Below, in pieces: positions 48,778 to 57,800 of a stretch of 64,000 nucleotides of DNA (the stretch's first letter is position 1; every line of letters begins with the position of its first letter). The notes below the pieces were generated by a model. It searched no databases, was not told where the DNA came from, and worked only from the letters and a program-made list of their open reading frames with translations. The position numbers were made by a program, and so were the translations under genes. The stretch is from Bradyrhizobium sp. NDS-1 (lineage in GTDB: Bacteria; Pseudomonadota; Alphaproteobacteria; Rhizobiales; Xanthobacteraceae). The stretch is taken from positions 6,495,501 to 6,559,500 of the forward strand of contig NZ_CP136628.1 of NCBI RefSeq assembly GCF_032918005.1, read 5' to 3'.

Positions 48778-50439
48778 TTACGCCTTCACCGTGGGCGCAA
48801 AGTCCTTGCCGACCGAGATCGCGCGCGGATCGATGATGCAGTGGAGGATCGACGGCTTGCCGGAGGCCAGCGCGCGCTCGAACGCCGGCGCGAATTCCTC
48901 GGTGCGCTCGACGCGCTCGCCATGACCGCCAAATGCCTTCGCGTACATCGCAAAATCCGGGTTCTTGAGCTGGGTGCCGACGACGCGGCCGGGATAGTCG
49001 CGCTCCTGGTGCATACGGATGGTGCCGTATTGCGAATTGTCGACGACGATGACCACCAGCGGCGCATCATATTGCACGGCGGTTGCGAACTCCTGGCCGT
49101 TCATCAGGAAGCAGCCGTCACCGGCAAAGGCGACGACGGTACGATCCGGATATTGCCGTTTCGCAAGCACCGCGGCCGGCACGCCATAGCCCATCGAGCC
49201 CGAGGTCGGCGCGAGCTGGGCCGCAAAACTGTGGAAGCGGTGATGGCGATGGATCCAGCCGGCGTAGTTGCCGGCGCCGTTGCAGACGATGGCATCCTTG
49301 GGCAGGCGGTCGCGCAGCCAGGTCATGACCTGGCCGTACTGGAACGCGCCCGGCAGCTCGCGCGCCTTGTCGGTCCAGGCGAGGTAATCGGCATGCGCCT
49401 TGGCGGCCTCGCCCTTCCAGGCAATTGCGCCCGCGGGCTTCAGCGTCTCGACGGCGGCAGCGAACGCGGCGGGCGTTGCCTGGATCGCCAGCGCCGGCTG
49501 ATAGACGCGGCCGAGCTCTTCGGAGCCCGGATGCACATGGACCAGCTTCTGCTGCGGATTCGGAATGTCGAGCAACGTATAGGACGAGGACGGCATCTCC
49601 GACATGCGGCCGCCGATGAGCAGGACGACATCGGCCCCGTCGATGCGCGCCTTCAGCTCCGGGCTCGGCCCGATGCCGAGATCGCCGGCATAATGCGAAT
49701 GATCGGCATCGATCAGCGAGGCCCGGCGGAACGAGGTTGCGACCGGCAGGTCGAACCGCTCGGCAAAGCGCGCGATGCTCCTGGTCGCCTCTTCGGTCCA
49801 GCGCGAGCCGCCGAGAATAACGAGCGGCGTCTTGGCGCCGGCAAGCATGGCGCCGAGCTTGTCGATGTCGGCCGGCGCTGGCCAGCTCACCGCCGGCTCG
49901 ATGCGCATGGCATCGGCCACGGAAGCGGTCTCGGTCAGCATGTTCTCCGGCAGCGAGATCACAACGGGACCGGGGCGGCCCTGCATGGCGACGCGGAAGG
50001 CGCGCGCCACTAGCTCCGGAATACGATCGGGGCGATCGATCTCGACCGCCCATTTCGCCATCGTGCCGAACACCGCCTTGTAGTCGAGCTCCTGGAACGC
50101 CTCGCGCTCGCGCATGCCGGTGTCGACCTGGCCGACGAACAGGATCAGCGGCGTCGAATCCTGCATCGCGATGTGGACGCCGTGGCTGGCATTGGTAGCG
50201 CCGGGGCCGCGGGTGACGAAGCAGATCCCGGGCCGGCCGGTGAGCTTGCCATAGGCCTCCGCCATCATGGCAGCGCCACCCTCGGCGCGGCAGATCATGA
50301 CGTCGATCGGACTGTCATGCAGCGCGTCGAGCGCGGCGAGATAGCTCTCGCCCGGCACGCAGGTCACGCGCTCGACGCCTTGGGCGACGAGCTGATCGAT
50401 CAGGATCTGGCCCCCGGTGCGGGTGTTGCGGATGGTCAT
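48778..50439 (-). CDS. Thiamine pyrophosphate-dependent enzyme (acetolactate synthase-like)
   Basis: The 553-residue protein has the three TPP-enzyme domains: N-terminal pyrimidine-binding (TRTGGQILIDQLVAQGVERV, catalytic Glu in CVPGESYL), central FAD/nucleotide-like domain (GAMLAGAKTPLVILGGSRW) and C-terminal pyrophosphate-binding (AFAGDGCFLMNGQEFATAVQ). It resembles acetolactate synthase large subunits and decarboxylases such as benzoylformate decarboxylase; no regulatory small subunit gene is adjacent, which argues against a biosynthetic role. Acting on the 2-oxo acid made by the DadA-like enzyme would be a sensible order. The ATG at 50439 has GAGGGAG upstream; the frame from 50727 is rejected because of a non-conserved extension. 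Confidence 0.87.
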   Translation of the reverse strand: MTIRNTRTGGQILIDQLVAQGVERVTCVPGESYLAALDALHDSPIDVMICRAEGGAAMMAEAYGKLTGRPGICFVTRGPGATNASHGVHIAMQDSTPLILFVGQVDTGMREREAFQELDYKAVFGTMAKWAVEIDRPDRIPELVARAFRVAMQGRPGPVVISLPENMLTETASVADAMRIEPAVSWPAPADIDKLGAMLAGAKTPLVILGGSRWTEEATRSIARFAERFDLPVATSFRRASLIDADHSHYAGDLGIGPSPELKARIDGADVVLLIGGRMSEMPSSSYTLLDIPNPQQKLVHVHPGSEELGRVYQPALAIQATPAAFAAAVETLKPAGAIAWKGEAAKAHADYLAWTDKARELPGAFQYGQVMTWLRDRLPKDAIVCNGAGNYAGWIHRHHRFHSFAAQLAPTSGSMGYGVPAAVLAKRQYPDRTVVAFAGDGCFLMNGQEFATAVQYDAPLVVIVVDNSQYGTIRMHQERDYPGRVVGTQLKNPDFAMYAKAFGGHGERVERTEEFAPAFERALASGKPSILHCIIDPRAISVGKDFAPTVKA

Positions 50440-50706
50440 GTCGGCTCCCTCAGGGCTTTGGCAATGCGTCACTATTCGGAGACTGCGTAAGACAGCCCGG
50501 GAGGGCGCGCAAGGTCGAAAGGTCATCATAGCCTGCGCAGGCGTCATGCCCGTCCGTGCCGTTTGCACGACCGCCCATTCGCGATGATGCGACGGCGAGG
50601 ATCGAGGCGTGCGGGGCGCGGCGTCCGGGGCACGAGCGGAGTGTGTGGCGCCTGCACTTTCCCCGTCATTGAGCGTGGCTGCGCTTCTCCTCCTCGACGG
50701 AGGTCT

Positions 50707-50770
50707 CGTGGGTGGGCAAAGGCGCACAACGCCGTGCCACCATCGCTCTCGATCGCGAAAAACGCGTGGG
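50707..50770. repeat. Family C palindromic repeat, partial copy
   Basis: CGTGGGTGGGCAAAGGCGCA with CGCCGTGCCACC mirrors the first half of the 17911-18003 element, and GCGAAAAACGCGTGGG continues the similarity; the right outer arm is missing. Confidence 0.6.
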
Positions 50771-50853
50771 CTGACTCGCAGACATGCCTTCGCATCCTCG
50801 CGGCCCTTTGCGCCCGAGCTTTGCTGTCCTCTTCACGCCCTCATAACGAAAGG

Positions 50854-50968
50854 GCGCAGGGAAGGCCGGGCGCCGGCTGGCACCCGCTTGTCCGTCGTGC
50901 GATGAGAATGCACACGCAATGCACAACGGATGACAGGTGAAGCCGGAAACGTCCGGCCTTCCCTGCGC
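50854..50968. repeat. 16-bp perfect inverted repeat around an 83-bp loop
   Basis: GCGCAGGGAAGGCCGG (50854-50869) and CCGGCCTTCCCTGCGC (50953-50968) are exact complements. The loop contains direct-repeat-like GCACACGCAATGCACAACGG. A transcript of either strand would form a long stable stem. Confidence 0.8.
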
Positions 50969-51512
50969 GATGTTTGACGGCGTATGGCGCGCTCTCCCCG
51001 GAGACGCGTGTCCTGTTTGTCTCCGTCACCTCGCGAATTGGCGGTGCGCTTCGCCCGGTCGGACGTCCCGCACCTCCGCAAGGCTTGGCTGTAGCAACGA
51101 CAGCCAGGACCACGCGATTTGGCCGTACGCTTCAGCGCCGTTCGTCCGCACGCGGCCGAGACCTCACGGGTTCTCCCGCCCTGCTCCCGCCTGTCGTGCA
51201 CGACGCTGCCGCCTCCACCGCTGCCCGATCCGCGGTTCAAAACGACGTACGACCGCCCCTTTCGCCGGATCAGGATGGACGACACATACGTCGAAACCGA
51301 ATTTCGGTAAAGTGGAATGTTTTTACGGCGCCGGATTGACAGCGGCCGACACAGGCACGATGGCGTAGCCCGGTGGAGTGCCAGCGTCATCCAGACTAGG
51401 CAGGCTCAATTGGCGAAGCCAGACCGCGCCCCAACTCGCCTCCGTCAAGCGATGGCTACCGAGCCGCGACGTTTTCGTCTACGGTCGGGCCGAACTCACC
51501 GAGGACACGGAA

Positions 51513-52205
51513 ATGCAGACCATCGGGCTGATCGGGGGCATGAGCTGGGAGAGCACCGCGCTTTACTACAGGCTCATCAATGAGCGGGTCCGCGATCGCA
51601 TGGGCAAGCTGCATTCCGCCCCGCTGTTGCTGTATTCCTACGATTTCGAGGAAATCAAGCAGATGCAGTATGCGGGCCGCTGGAGCGAGGCGGCGGCCAG
51701 TCTGGCGCAGGTGGCGCGGCGCCTCGAAAGCGCCGGCGCGCGAGCTATCGTGTTGTGCACGAACACGATGCACAAGCTGGCGCCTGACATCATTTCGAAC
51801 GTAACCGTTCCATTCATTCACCTTGGCGACGCGACGGCGCAGCGGATCCGCGCGAAAGGATACCGGCGGGTTGGCCTGCTCGGCACCAAGTTCACGATGG
51901 AGGAGGACTTTTACATCGATCGGCTGCGCGCGCATGATCTCGACGTGCTGGTTCCTCCGGCCGACGCGCGCGCGGATGTGAACCGGATCATCTACGACGA
52001 GCTGTGCCTCGGAATCGTCGCCGATCCCTCGCGCCAGCGCTATCGGGACGTCATGGCAGCGCTCATCGCCGCCGGCGCGGAGTGCATCATCCTCGGCTGC
52101 ACCGAGATCACGATGCTGGTCGGCCCGGATGACACGTCCGTCGAAACGTTTGACACGACGGCCATTCACGCCGAGACGGCGGCGGATTTCGCGATGGGAG
52201 CCTGA
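51513..52205 (+). CDS. Aspartate racemase family protein (RacD/YgeA-like)
   Basis: This 230-residue protein starts MQTIGLIGGMSWESTALYYR, the hallmark of the aspartate/glutamate racemase group containing RacD and YgeA. The paired catalytic cysteines are Cys82 (IVLCTNTMHK) and Cys196 (IILGCTEITML), each followed by the conserved T-N-T/T-E motif. It racemises an amino acid without PLP in the cytoplasm. The ATG at 51513 has GAGGAC upstream and gives the normal N-terminus; a 45-residue extension is rejected. It is a separate transcript, different in family from the racemase at 46757-47500, and lies between two repeat regions. Confidence 0.92.
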   Translation: MQTIGLIGGMSWESTALYYRLINERVRDRMGKLHSAPLLLYSYDFEEIKQMQYAGRWSEAAASLAQVARRLESAGARAIVLCTNTMHKLAPDIISNVTVPFIHLGDATAQRIRAKGYRRVGLLGTKFTMEEDFYIDRLRAHDLDVLVPPADARADVNRIIYDELCLGIVADPSRQRYRDVMAALIAAGAECIILGCTEITMLVGPDDTSVETFDTTAIHAETAADFAMGA

Positions 52206-52271
52206 AGCAGAGCCGCGATGGCAGCGTGCCATCAAGGCAGCCGGTGTCAGGGTGCCTCACCGCTCTCTCCA

Positions 52272-52358
52272 CGTCATTGCGAGCGCAGCGAAGCAATCCA
52301 GAGTCTTTCCACGGAGGGATTCTGGATTGCTTCGTCGCAAGGGCTCCTCGCAATGACG
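52272..52358. repeat. Palindromic intergenic repeat, family A (copy 3)
   Basis: CGTCATTGCGAGCGCAGCGA with AGCAATCCAGAGT pairs with TTCTGGATTGCTTCG and CTCCTCGCAATGACG. It lies between the convergent racemase and uxuA genes and may end both transcripts. Confidence 0.85.
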
Positions 52359-52376
52359 GTGTGGAGAGACTTGCCC

Positions 52377-53567
52377 CTACCGGTGCTCGATCGCTCGGAT
52401 AGCGCCCCGGAGCTCGGCGAGACCGCGCAGGCGGCCGATGGCGGTGTAGCCGGGGTTGGTGCGCTTGGTGGCGGCGAGATCATCCAGCATGCGGTGGCCG
52501 TGATCGGGACGGAACACGATCTGCCTGTCCGGCGCGCGCCGGGCGTTCTCCTTCAGAAGCGCCTTGAGCACCGCGACCATGTCGACATCGCCGTCGAGAT
52601 GATCGGACTCGTAGAACGAAAGCCCGTCGGCCTCCCGTTTGGTCGCGCGCAGATGGGCAAAGGCAATGCGCGGGCCGAAGCGCTCGGCCATCTCGGGCAG
52701 GTTGTTCTCAGGCCGCACGCCGAGCGAGCCCGTGCACAGGCAGATGCCGTTGGCCCTGGACGGCACGGCGTCGAACAGCGCCTGATAATCGTCGGCTGAC
52801 GAGGCAATGCGCGGCAGGCCGAACAACGGGCGCGGCGGATCGTCCGGATGCAGGGTCAGCGACACCCCAAGCTGCTCGGCCACCGGCGTCACGCGCGCGA
52901 GGAATTCGGCAAGATGGTGCCGTAGAATCCTCGGCGTGATGTCGCGATAGGTTTCGAGCCGGTCGCGGAATTGCGGAATGGTCATCGGCTCGGTGGTCGA
53001 GCCCGGCAGCGCGCTGGCGATCACCATGACGAGATAATCGATATCGGCCTGGCTCATCTGCTCGAACAGCTTTTTCGCGCGAGCCTGTTGTTCAGGCGAA
53101 TATTCCTGCGCGGCAGCCGGGCGCTCGAGGATGTGCAGCTCGAAGGCGGCAAAGCGGTCCTGGTCGAAGCGCATGGCGCGGGCGCCGTTCGGCAGCTCCC
53201 ATTCGAGGTCGGTGCGGCACCAGTCGACGACGGGCATGAAGTTGTAGCAGATGATCTTGATGCCGGCGGCGGCGACGGCCTCCAGGCTTGCGATCCACGC
53301 CTCGATGGACTTCGTCGCCTTCCCGCCCAGCCGCTTGACGTCGTCGGGAATCGGAATCGACTCCACCACCGACCAGCTTAGCTTCGAGCGGCCGGGCTGA
53401 CCGCTCTCGATGAAATTCTTGCGCTCCTCGACCGCCTTGCGCGTCCAGGCTTCTCCGATCGGCACCTGATGCAGCGCCGAGACGATGTCGCTCGCCCCGG
53501 CCTGCCTGACGTCGTCGAGCGAGACCGGATCATCGGGCCCGTACCAGCGCCATCCTTCCAGCATCAT
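52377..53567 (-). CDS. uxuA: Mannonate dehydratase
   Basis: UxuA dehydrates D-mannonate to 2-keto-3-deoxy-D-gluconate. The 396-residue protein has the UxuA N-terminus (EGWRWYGPDDPVSL), the conserved KIICYNFMPVVDWCRTDL-type segment and later metal-site regions (LTLHPDDPPRPLFGLPR, CLCTGSLGVRPENNL, IVFRPDHGHRM). Length is normal. GGGAGG precedes a doubled ATG. It is the last gene of the leftward operon that holds the GntR regulator, TRAP transporter and zinc dehydrogenase genes, and runs toward a family A repeat. Confidence 0.96.
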   Translation of the reverse strand: MMLEGWRWYGPDDPVSLDDVRQAGASDIVSALHQVPIGEAWTRKAVEERKNFIESGQPGRSKLSWSVVESIPIPDDVKRLGGKATKSIEAWIASLEAVAAAGIKIICYNFMPVVDWCRTDLEWELPNGARAMRFDQDRFAAFELHILERPAAAQEYSPEQQARAKKLFEQMSQADIDYLVMVIASALPGSTTEPMTIPQFRDRLETYRDITPRILRHHLAEFLARVTPVAEQLGVSLTLHPDDPPRPLFGLPRIASSADDYQALFDAVPSRANGICLCTGSLGVRPENNLPEMAERFGPRIAFAHLRATKREADGLSFYESDHLDGDVDMVAVLKALLKENARRAPDRQIVFRPDHGHRMLDDLAATKRTNPGYTAIGRLRGLAELRGAIRAIEHR

Positions 53568-53580
53568 GCATTGCCTCCCA

Positions 53581-54630
53581 TCAATTCGCGGTCAGCACGA
53601 CCTTGACGCTCTGCGAGCGGTCGAGCGCCAGCCTGAGCGCATCGGGCGCGGTCGACAGCGGACGCTCGGCGGTGACCAGCGACAGCACGTCGACGCTGCC
53701 GTTGGAGATCAGTTCCACCGCGGTTGCAAATTCGAAGCCGAAGCGGAACGAGCCGCGCAGGTCGATCTCCTTGGCCATCACCGCGTTCGACGGCGTCGGG
53801 ATCTGGCCGCCCGGCAGATTGCCGATCTGCACCACCACGCCGCCGCGCCTGACAATGCCGATCGCGCTGGCAAGCCCTGCGGCCGTGCCCGAGACCTCGA
53901 ACGCAACATCGTAAGGACGCGACGCAGCTTGTGCCTTCAGCCCCTCCTCGCCGCCCGAGACATTCTCGACATGCGAAGCGCCGAGCTTGGTGGCAAAAGC
54001 GAGCGGCGCCGACGCGATGTCGGCCACGGTGACATCAGCCATGCCGGCGCGGTGCGCGGCGAGCATGGTCAGCAGCCCGATCGGACCGGCGCCGAAGATG
54101 ATGCCGCGCCTGCCCTCGATATTGCCGGCGCGCGCGACCGCGTGCAGGCAAACGGCGAGAGGTTCGGCCAGCGCGGCGGCTTGATACGACACGTGGTCGG
54201 GAATCTTCACGCACTGCGCGGGGATCGCGTCGAAATAGTTGGCAAAGCCGCCCTGCATGTGCGGCGTCTTCGAGGCCGAGCCCATGAAATAGATGTTCTC
54301 GCAGAGATTGGGCCGGCCTTCGCGGCAGGCGACGCAATGGCCGCACCAGCGCGACGGGTTGACGGCGACGCGGTCGCCGACCTTCGGGTTGGCGGCGGGC
54401 CCCGCGATCTCCACGACCTCGCCGGAGATCTCGTGGCCGAGTACGAGCGGCGACTTCACGACGAAATCGCCGGTCCGGGCATGGCGGAAATAGTGCATGT
54501 CCGAGCCGCAGATGCCGCCCGCACCGAAGCGGATGCGCACCATGCCGTCTGCGAGCTTGTCGAGCGGATGCTCGACCATGCGCAGATCTTCGGGACCAAA
54601 CAGGGTTGCGGCGAGAGCGGTCGAGGTCAT
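53581..54630 (-). CDS. Zinc-dependent alcohol dehydrogenase, L-idonate/L-gulonate 5-dehydrogenase type
   Basis: The 349-residue MDR enzyme has catalytic-zinc ligands in GGICGSDMHYF and LGHEISGEV, four structural-zinc cysteines in RWCGHCVACREGRPNLCE, and the nucleotide fold IIFGAGPIGLLTMLAA. It resembles L-idonate 5-dehydrogenase. Because it lies between uxuA and TRAP genes and faces a uxuB-like gene, I favour L-gulonate 5-dehydrogenase, giving D-fructuronate; similar enzymes are known in L-gulonate/D-mannonate catabolism. Its start overlaps the dctM stop by four bases. Confidence 0.88.
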   Translation of the reverse strand: MTSTALAATLFGPEDLRMVEHPLDKLADGMVRIRFGAGGICGSDMHYFRHARTGDFVVKSPLVLGHEISGEVVEIAGPAANPKVGDRVAVNPSRWCGHCVACREGRPNLCENIYFMGSASKTPHMQGGFANYFDAIPAQCVKIPDHVSYQAAALAEPLAVCLHAVARAGNIEGRRGIIFGAGPIGLLTMLAAHRAGMADVTVADIASAPLAFATKLGASHVENVSGGEEGLKAQAASRPYDVAFEVSGTAAGLASAIGIVRRGGVVVQIGNLPGGQIPTPSNAVMAKEIDLRGSFRFGFEFATAVELISNGSVDVLSLVTAERPLSTAPDALRLALDRSQSVKVVLTAN

Positions 54631-56033
54631 TTGGACAATCCCATGTATTTCGGCAGCCAGAGGGTGAGTTCAGGAATGAAGGTGATCGCGATCAGCGCGA
54701 GCATCAGCGGCACCAGCCAGGGCAGGATGGCCACCGTCGTGCGCTCGACCGAGAGCTTTGCCACGCGGGCGAGCACGAACAGCACCATGCCGAGCGGCGG
54801 ATGCAACAGGCCGATCATCAGGTTCAGCGTCATGATCAGGCCGAAGTGGATCGGATCGATGCCGAGCTTGAGCACGATCGGCAGCAGGATCGGCACCAGA
54901 ATGGTGATCGCCGCCGTGGTGTCGATGAAGCAGCCGACGAACAGGATCAGCACGTTGGCGAGCGCCAGGAACACCCATTTGTTCTGGGTGATGCTGAGCA
55001 TCCAGTCCGACAGCATCTGGGCCGCCTGCGACACCGTCAGCAGCCAGGCGAAGATCGAGGCTGCCGTGACGATGAACAGCACCGAGGCGGTGGTCTCGAT
55101 GGTGTCGAACGTCGCCTTGGCGACGGTCTGGAACGTCATGGTGCGGTAGCGCACGAGACCGAGGAACAGGGACCAGATCACGGCAGCGACCGCGGCTTCC
55201 GTCGGCGTGAACCAGCCGAGCGTCATGCCGCCGATCAGGATCACCGGCGCCATCAGCGCCATCACGGCTGAGAAGTCGAAATACCAGTCGATGATGAGCA
55301 GCGTGCCGAGGCCGATGACGACGGCCATGTTGACCGACATGCCGGCCATCACCATCAGCCAGATCGCCATCGGGAAGGACAGCACGATGGCGATCTCGAG
55401 CCCGGCCGAGCCGAGCTGCGGCCAGGAGAACGGGGTGTCGCTGCCCCATTTGTTCTTGTGCGCGAAATAGGTGACGGTCGCCATCATGAACAGCGTCAGC
55501 ACCACGCCGGGAATGACGCCGCCGAGGAACAGCGCGCCGATCGAGACGTTCGCCATCATGCCGTAGATCACGAAGGGCAGCGACGGCGGGATGATCGGCC
55601 CCAGTGTCGCCGAGGCCGCGGTGACGCCAACCGAGAATTCGGTGGAGTAGCCGTGGTCCTTCATCGCCTTGATCTCGATGGTGCCGAGGCCGGCGGCATC
55701 CGCGATGGCGGTGCCGGACATGCCGGAAAAGATCACCGAACCGACGATGTTGACGTGGCCGAGGCCGCCGCGCATCCACCCCACCAGCGCGACGGCGAAT
55801 TTGTAGATGCGCCCCGTGACGCCGGCGATATTCATGAGATTGCCGGCCAGGATGAAGAACGGCACGGCGAGCAGCGGAAAGCTCTCGACCCCGGCGATCA
55901 TGCGCTGCGCCAGCGTGACGTCCGGCGTCACGCCGCTGACCAGGATGTAGAGCAGCGACGACGCGGCCATGGCAATCGCCACGGGAACGCCGAGCAGCAT
56001 CAGGACGAGAAAGCCTCCGAGCAACAGCAGCAT
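54627..56033 (-). CDS. dctM: TRAP transporter large permease subunit
   Basis: DctM is the main membrane channel of tripartite ATP-independent transporters, using a sodium or proton gradient. The 468-residue protein has about 12 helices and typical DctM features: FILAGNLMNIAGVTGRIYKFA, GMSGTAIADAAGLGTIEIKAMK, GPIIPPSLPFVIYG and FVGCFIDTTAAITILVPILL. The ATG at 56033 is preceded by GGAAGGA; ten residues more would need a start with no ribosome site. It follows dctQ after four bases and overlaps the dehydrogenase gene. Confidence 0.95.
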   Translation of the reverse strand: MLLLLGGFLVLMLLGVPVAIAMAASSLLYILVSGVTPDVTLAQRMIAGVESFPLLAVPFFILAGNLMNIAGVTGRIYKFAVALVGWMRGGLGHVNIVGSVIFSGMSGTAIADAAGLGTIEIKAMKDHGYSTEFSVGVTAASATLGPIIPPSLPFVIYGMMANVSIGALFLGGVIPGVVLTLFMMATVTYFAHKNKWGSDTPFSWPQLGSAGLEIAIVLSFPMAIWLMVMAGMSVNMAVVIGLGTLLIIDWYFDFSAVMALMAPVILIGGMTLGWFTPTEAAVAAVIWSLFLGLVRYRTMTFQTVAKATFDTIETTASVLFIVTAASIFAWLLTVSQAAQMLSDWMLSITQNKWVFLALANVLILFVGCFIDTTAAITILVPILLPIVLKLGIDPIHFGLIMTLNLMIGLLHPPLGMVLFVLARVAKLSVERTTVAILPWLVPLMLALIAITFIPELTLWLPKYMGLSK

Positions 56034-56037
56034 GGTG

Positions 56038-56616
56038 TTATCCTTCCGATCCGTCGTAGGCACCCGGACGTTCGAGGACCGAGTAGCCCTGCCGCCAGTT
56101 CTGGACGGCCACCTGCACGGAGCGTGCGAACATCAGCACGAAGCCGAACAGCACGGCGTAATAGACGTAGTCCTTGGGAAGATTGATCGTGGTCATCTGC
56201 TCGTCGCCGATGATCTGGATGTAGATCCAGACCAGCTTGATGGCGTAGCCGAAGAAGGCGATCCGGATCAGGTCGATCGCCGTCGACAGCACGCGGCCTG
56301 CGGCATGCGGCAGGTAGCGATAGACGAGGTCGACCTGGATGTGCCGCGACAGCCGCACGCACATCGCCGAGCCGATGAAGACCACGCCGATCAGGCAATA
56401 GGTCGCGATCTCCTCGGTCCAGGCGTAGCTGTCGTTGAGCACGTAGCGGGTGAAGAACTGCAGGAAGACGGCGAGCGCCATCACCCAGAAGATTGCCAGC
56501 GCCACCCAGTCCTCGAACGCGTACACGCCGAGATCGACCTTCGGCGTCGCCTCTTCCTCGAACGTATGGGCAATCTCATCCGCGGTGATCTGCCGGTGGA
56601 TTTCGGCGGTCGACAT
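56038..56616 (-). CDS. dctQ: TRAP transporter small permease subunit
   Basis: DctQ is the four-helix membrane partner of DctM. The 192-residue protein has an unusually long cytoplasmic N-terminus (STAEIHRQITADEIAHTFEE) followed by the helix FEDWVALAIFWVMALAVFLQ, the family's FTRYVLNDSYAWTEEIATYC and the RLSRHIQVDLVYR loop, then two further helices. Start at 56616 has GAGGGAG upstream. A family B repeat separates it from dctP, a break also seen in the kdp operon. Confidence 0.93.
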   Translation of the reverse strand: MSTAEIHRQITADEIAHTFEEEATPKVDLGVYAFEDWVALAIFWVMALAVFLQFFTRYVLNDSYAWTEEIATYCLIGVVFIGSAMCVRLSRHIQVDLVYRYLPHAAGRVLSTAIDLIRIAFFGYAIKLVWIYIQIIGDEQMTTINLPKDYVYYAVLFGFVLMFARSVQVAVQNWRQGYSVLERPGAYDGSEG

Positions 56617-56641
56617 GGGTTGCTCCCTCAAACCTCGCAGT

Positions 56642-56750
56642 CGTCATTCCGGGGCGGCTCGACGGGACCGCGCAAGCGCGGCCCGGCGAGACGAACCCGG
56701 AATCTCGAGGTTCCGGGTTCTCGCTTCGCGAGCCCCGGAACGACGGCGTG
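56642..56750. repeat. Palindromic intergenic repeat, family B (copy 2, inside the TRAP operon)
   Basis: TCGTCATTCCGGGGCGGCTC with GACGAACCCGGAATCTCGAG and GGTTCCGGGTTCTCGC with GAGCCCCGGAACGACGG form nested inverted repeats of the same type as 21714-21818. The copy lies between dctP and dctQ and, as part of the operon message, could set different levels for dctP and the permease. Confidence 0.75.
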
Positions 56751-56752
56751 AA

Positions 56753-57730
56753 TTATTTCACCGCCTGGATCTTTTCCCAGTCGGCCTTGCGATAGCCGAA
56801 GGTCTCGAACGCGACGTTCTTCAGCACGGTGTCACGGAACTCGTTCTTGTCGACCTCGGTGACGGTCAGGCCCTTGTCCTTGAAGAAGGCGACCAGCTTG
56901 GCTTCGTTCTGCTTGATCTCTCCGGTCGCCCTGGCTGCGGCTTCTTGGGCGACGTCGGTGAAGATCTTCTTGTCTTCGTCAGAGAGCTTCTTCCAAAGGG
57001 CGCCGGCGATCACGGTGTTGAGGTGATCGACGATGTGGCCGGTCAGCACGATGTGCTTCTGCACCTCATAGAACTTCTTGGCCTCGATCGTGGTCAGCGG
57101 GTTTTCCTGCGCCTCGACGGTGCCGTTCTGGAGCGCGAGATAGACTTCGGCGAAGGCGATCGGTGCGGTGTTGGCGCCGCAGGCGCGGGGCATGGCAAGA
57201 TAGGCCGGCACGTCGGGCACGCGCATCTTCAGGCCCTTCATGTCCGCGCAGGTCTTGATCGGCTTGTTCGACGAGGTCTGGCGCACGCCGTAATAGGTCA
57301 CCGCGACGATGTGGTGGCCGCTCTTGTCCTCATAGCCCTTGGCGAGCTCCTTGAAGATGTCGCTCTTGGTGTAGGCGAGCAGATGATCGGCATCGCGGAA
57401 GGTGTAGGGATAATAGGTCACGCCGATCGGCGGGAAGCTCTTGGCCGCGAAGCTCGAGCCGGAAATGATGATATCGACCGAGCCGAGCGATAGGCCCTGG
57501 TTGATGTCGGCCTCCTTGCCGAGCTGCGAGGCCGGATAGACGTCGATCGCATAGCGCCCGTTGGTGCGCTTGCCGATCTCCTGCGCGGCCCAGACCGAGG
57601 CGGTGTGGAACGGCTCCGAGGTCTCGTAGACATGAGCCCATTTGAGCTTGGTCTGCGCCATGCTTGCGCTGGTCGCGGCCAGCAGCGTAGCGGCGGAGAC
57701 CATTGCTGCAATCGTCATTGTCTTCAACAT
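56753..57730 (-). CDS. dctP: TRAP transporter periplasmic solute-binding protein
   Basis: DctP captures the substrate in the periplasm for the DctQM channel. The 325-residue protein has a signal peptide (TIAAMVSAATLLAATSASMA, cleavage likely after MAQ) and DctP-family segments: LKWAHVYETSEPFHTASVWA, LGKEADINQGLSLGSVDI, the carboxylate-binding Arg region MKGLKMRVPDVPAYLAM and VEAQENPLTTI. These bind sugar acids or other carboxylates. Start at 57730 follows GGAGGAAAA. Catabolic neighbours suggest an aldonate or uronate ligand such as D-mannonate or L-gulonate. Confidence 0.93.
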   Translation of the reverse strand: MLKTMTIAAMVSAATLLAATSASMAQTKLKWAHVYETSEPFHTASVWAAQEIGKRTNGRYAIDVYPASQLGKEADINQGLSLGSVDIIISGSSFAAKSFPPIGVTYYPYTFRDADHLLAYTKSDIFKELAKGYEDKSGHHIVAVTYYGVRQTSSNKPIKTCADMKGLKMRVPDVPAYLAMPRACGANTAPIAFAEVYLALQNGTVEAQENPLTTIEAKKFYEVQKHIVLTGHIVDHLNTVIAGALWKKLSDEDKKIFTDVAQEAAARATGEIKQNEAKLVAFFKDKGLTVTEVDKNEFRDTVLKNVAFETFGYRKADWEKIQAVK

Positions 57731-57800
57731 CGACTTTTCCTCCATCGTTCAAGTCTGCTTCTTGTTCGCCCGCCCCGACACGGATGCGGGCCGTCCAATC

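Larger units (their letters stand above)
50440..51512. other. Gene-free kilobase rich in inverted repeats
   Basis: No frame in this stretch has a good ribosome site, known motifs or normal codon bias. It holds a family C repeat fragment near 50707-50770 (GTGGGTGGGCAAAGGCGC), a 16-bp perfect inverted repeat (GCGCAGGGAAGGCCGG, 50854-50869, with its complement at 50953-50968), and low-complexity Arg/Pro-coding GC-rich sequence up to about 51300. I recall similar tracts in other Bradyrhizobium genomes, which would make it a dispersed element, but this cannot be checked here. The last 200 bases include the promoter region of the racemase gene. Confidence 0.6.

Noticed and set aside
47329..50013. 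894-codon frame on the plus strand
   Set aside because: Antisense to dadA-like and TPP genes with clear motifs.
50544..51390. Several 80-185-codon frames in the gene-free kilobase
   Set aside because: All are Arg/Pro/Cys-rich, overlap one another on both strands, and none has a ribosome site or known domain.
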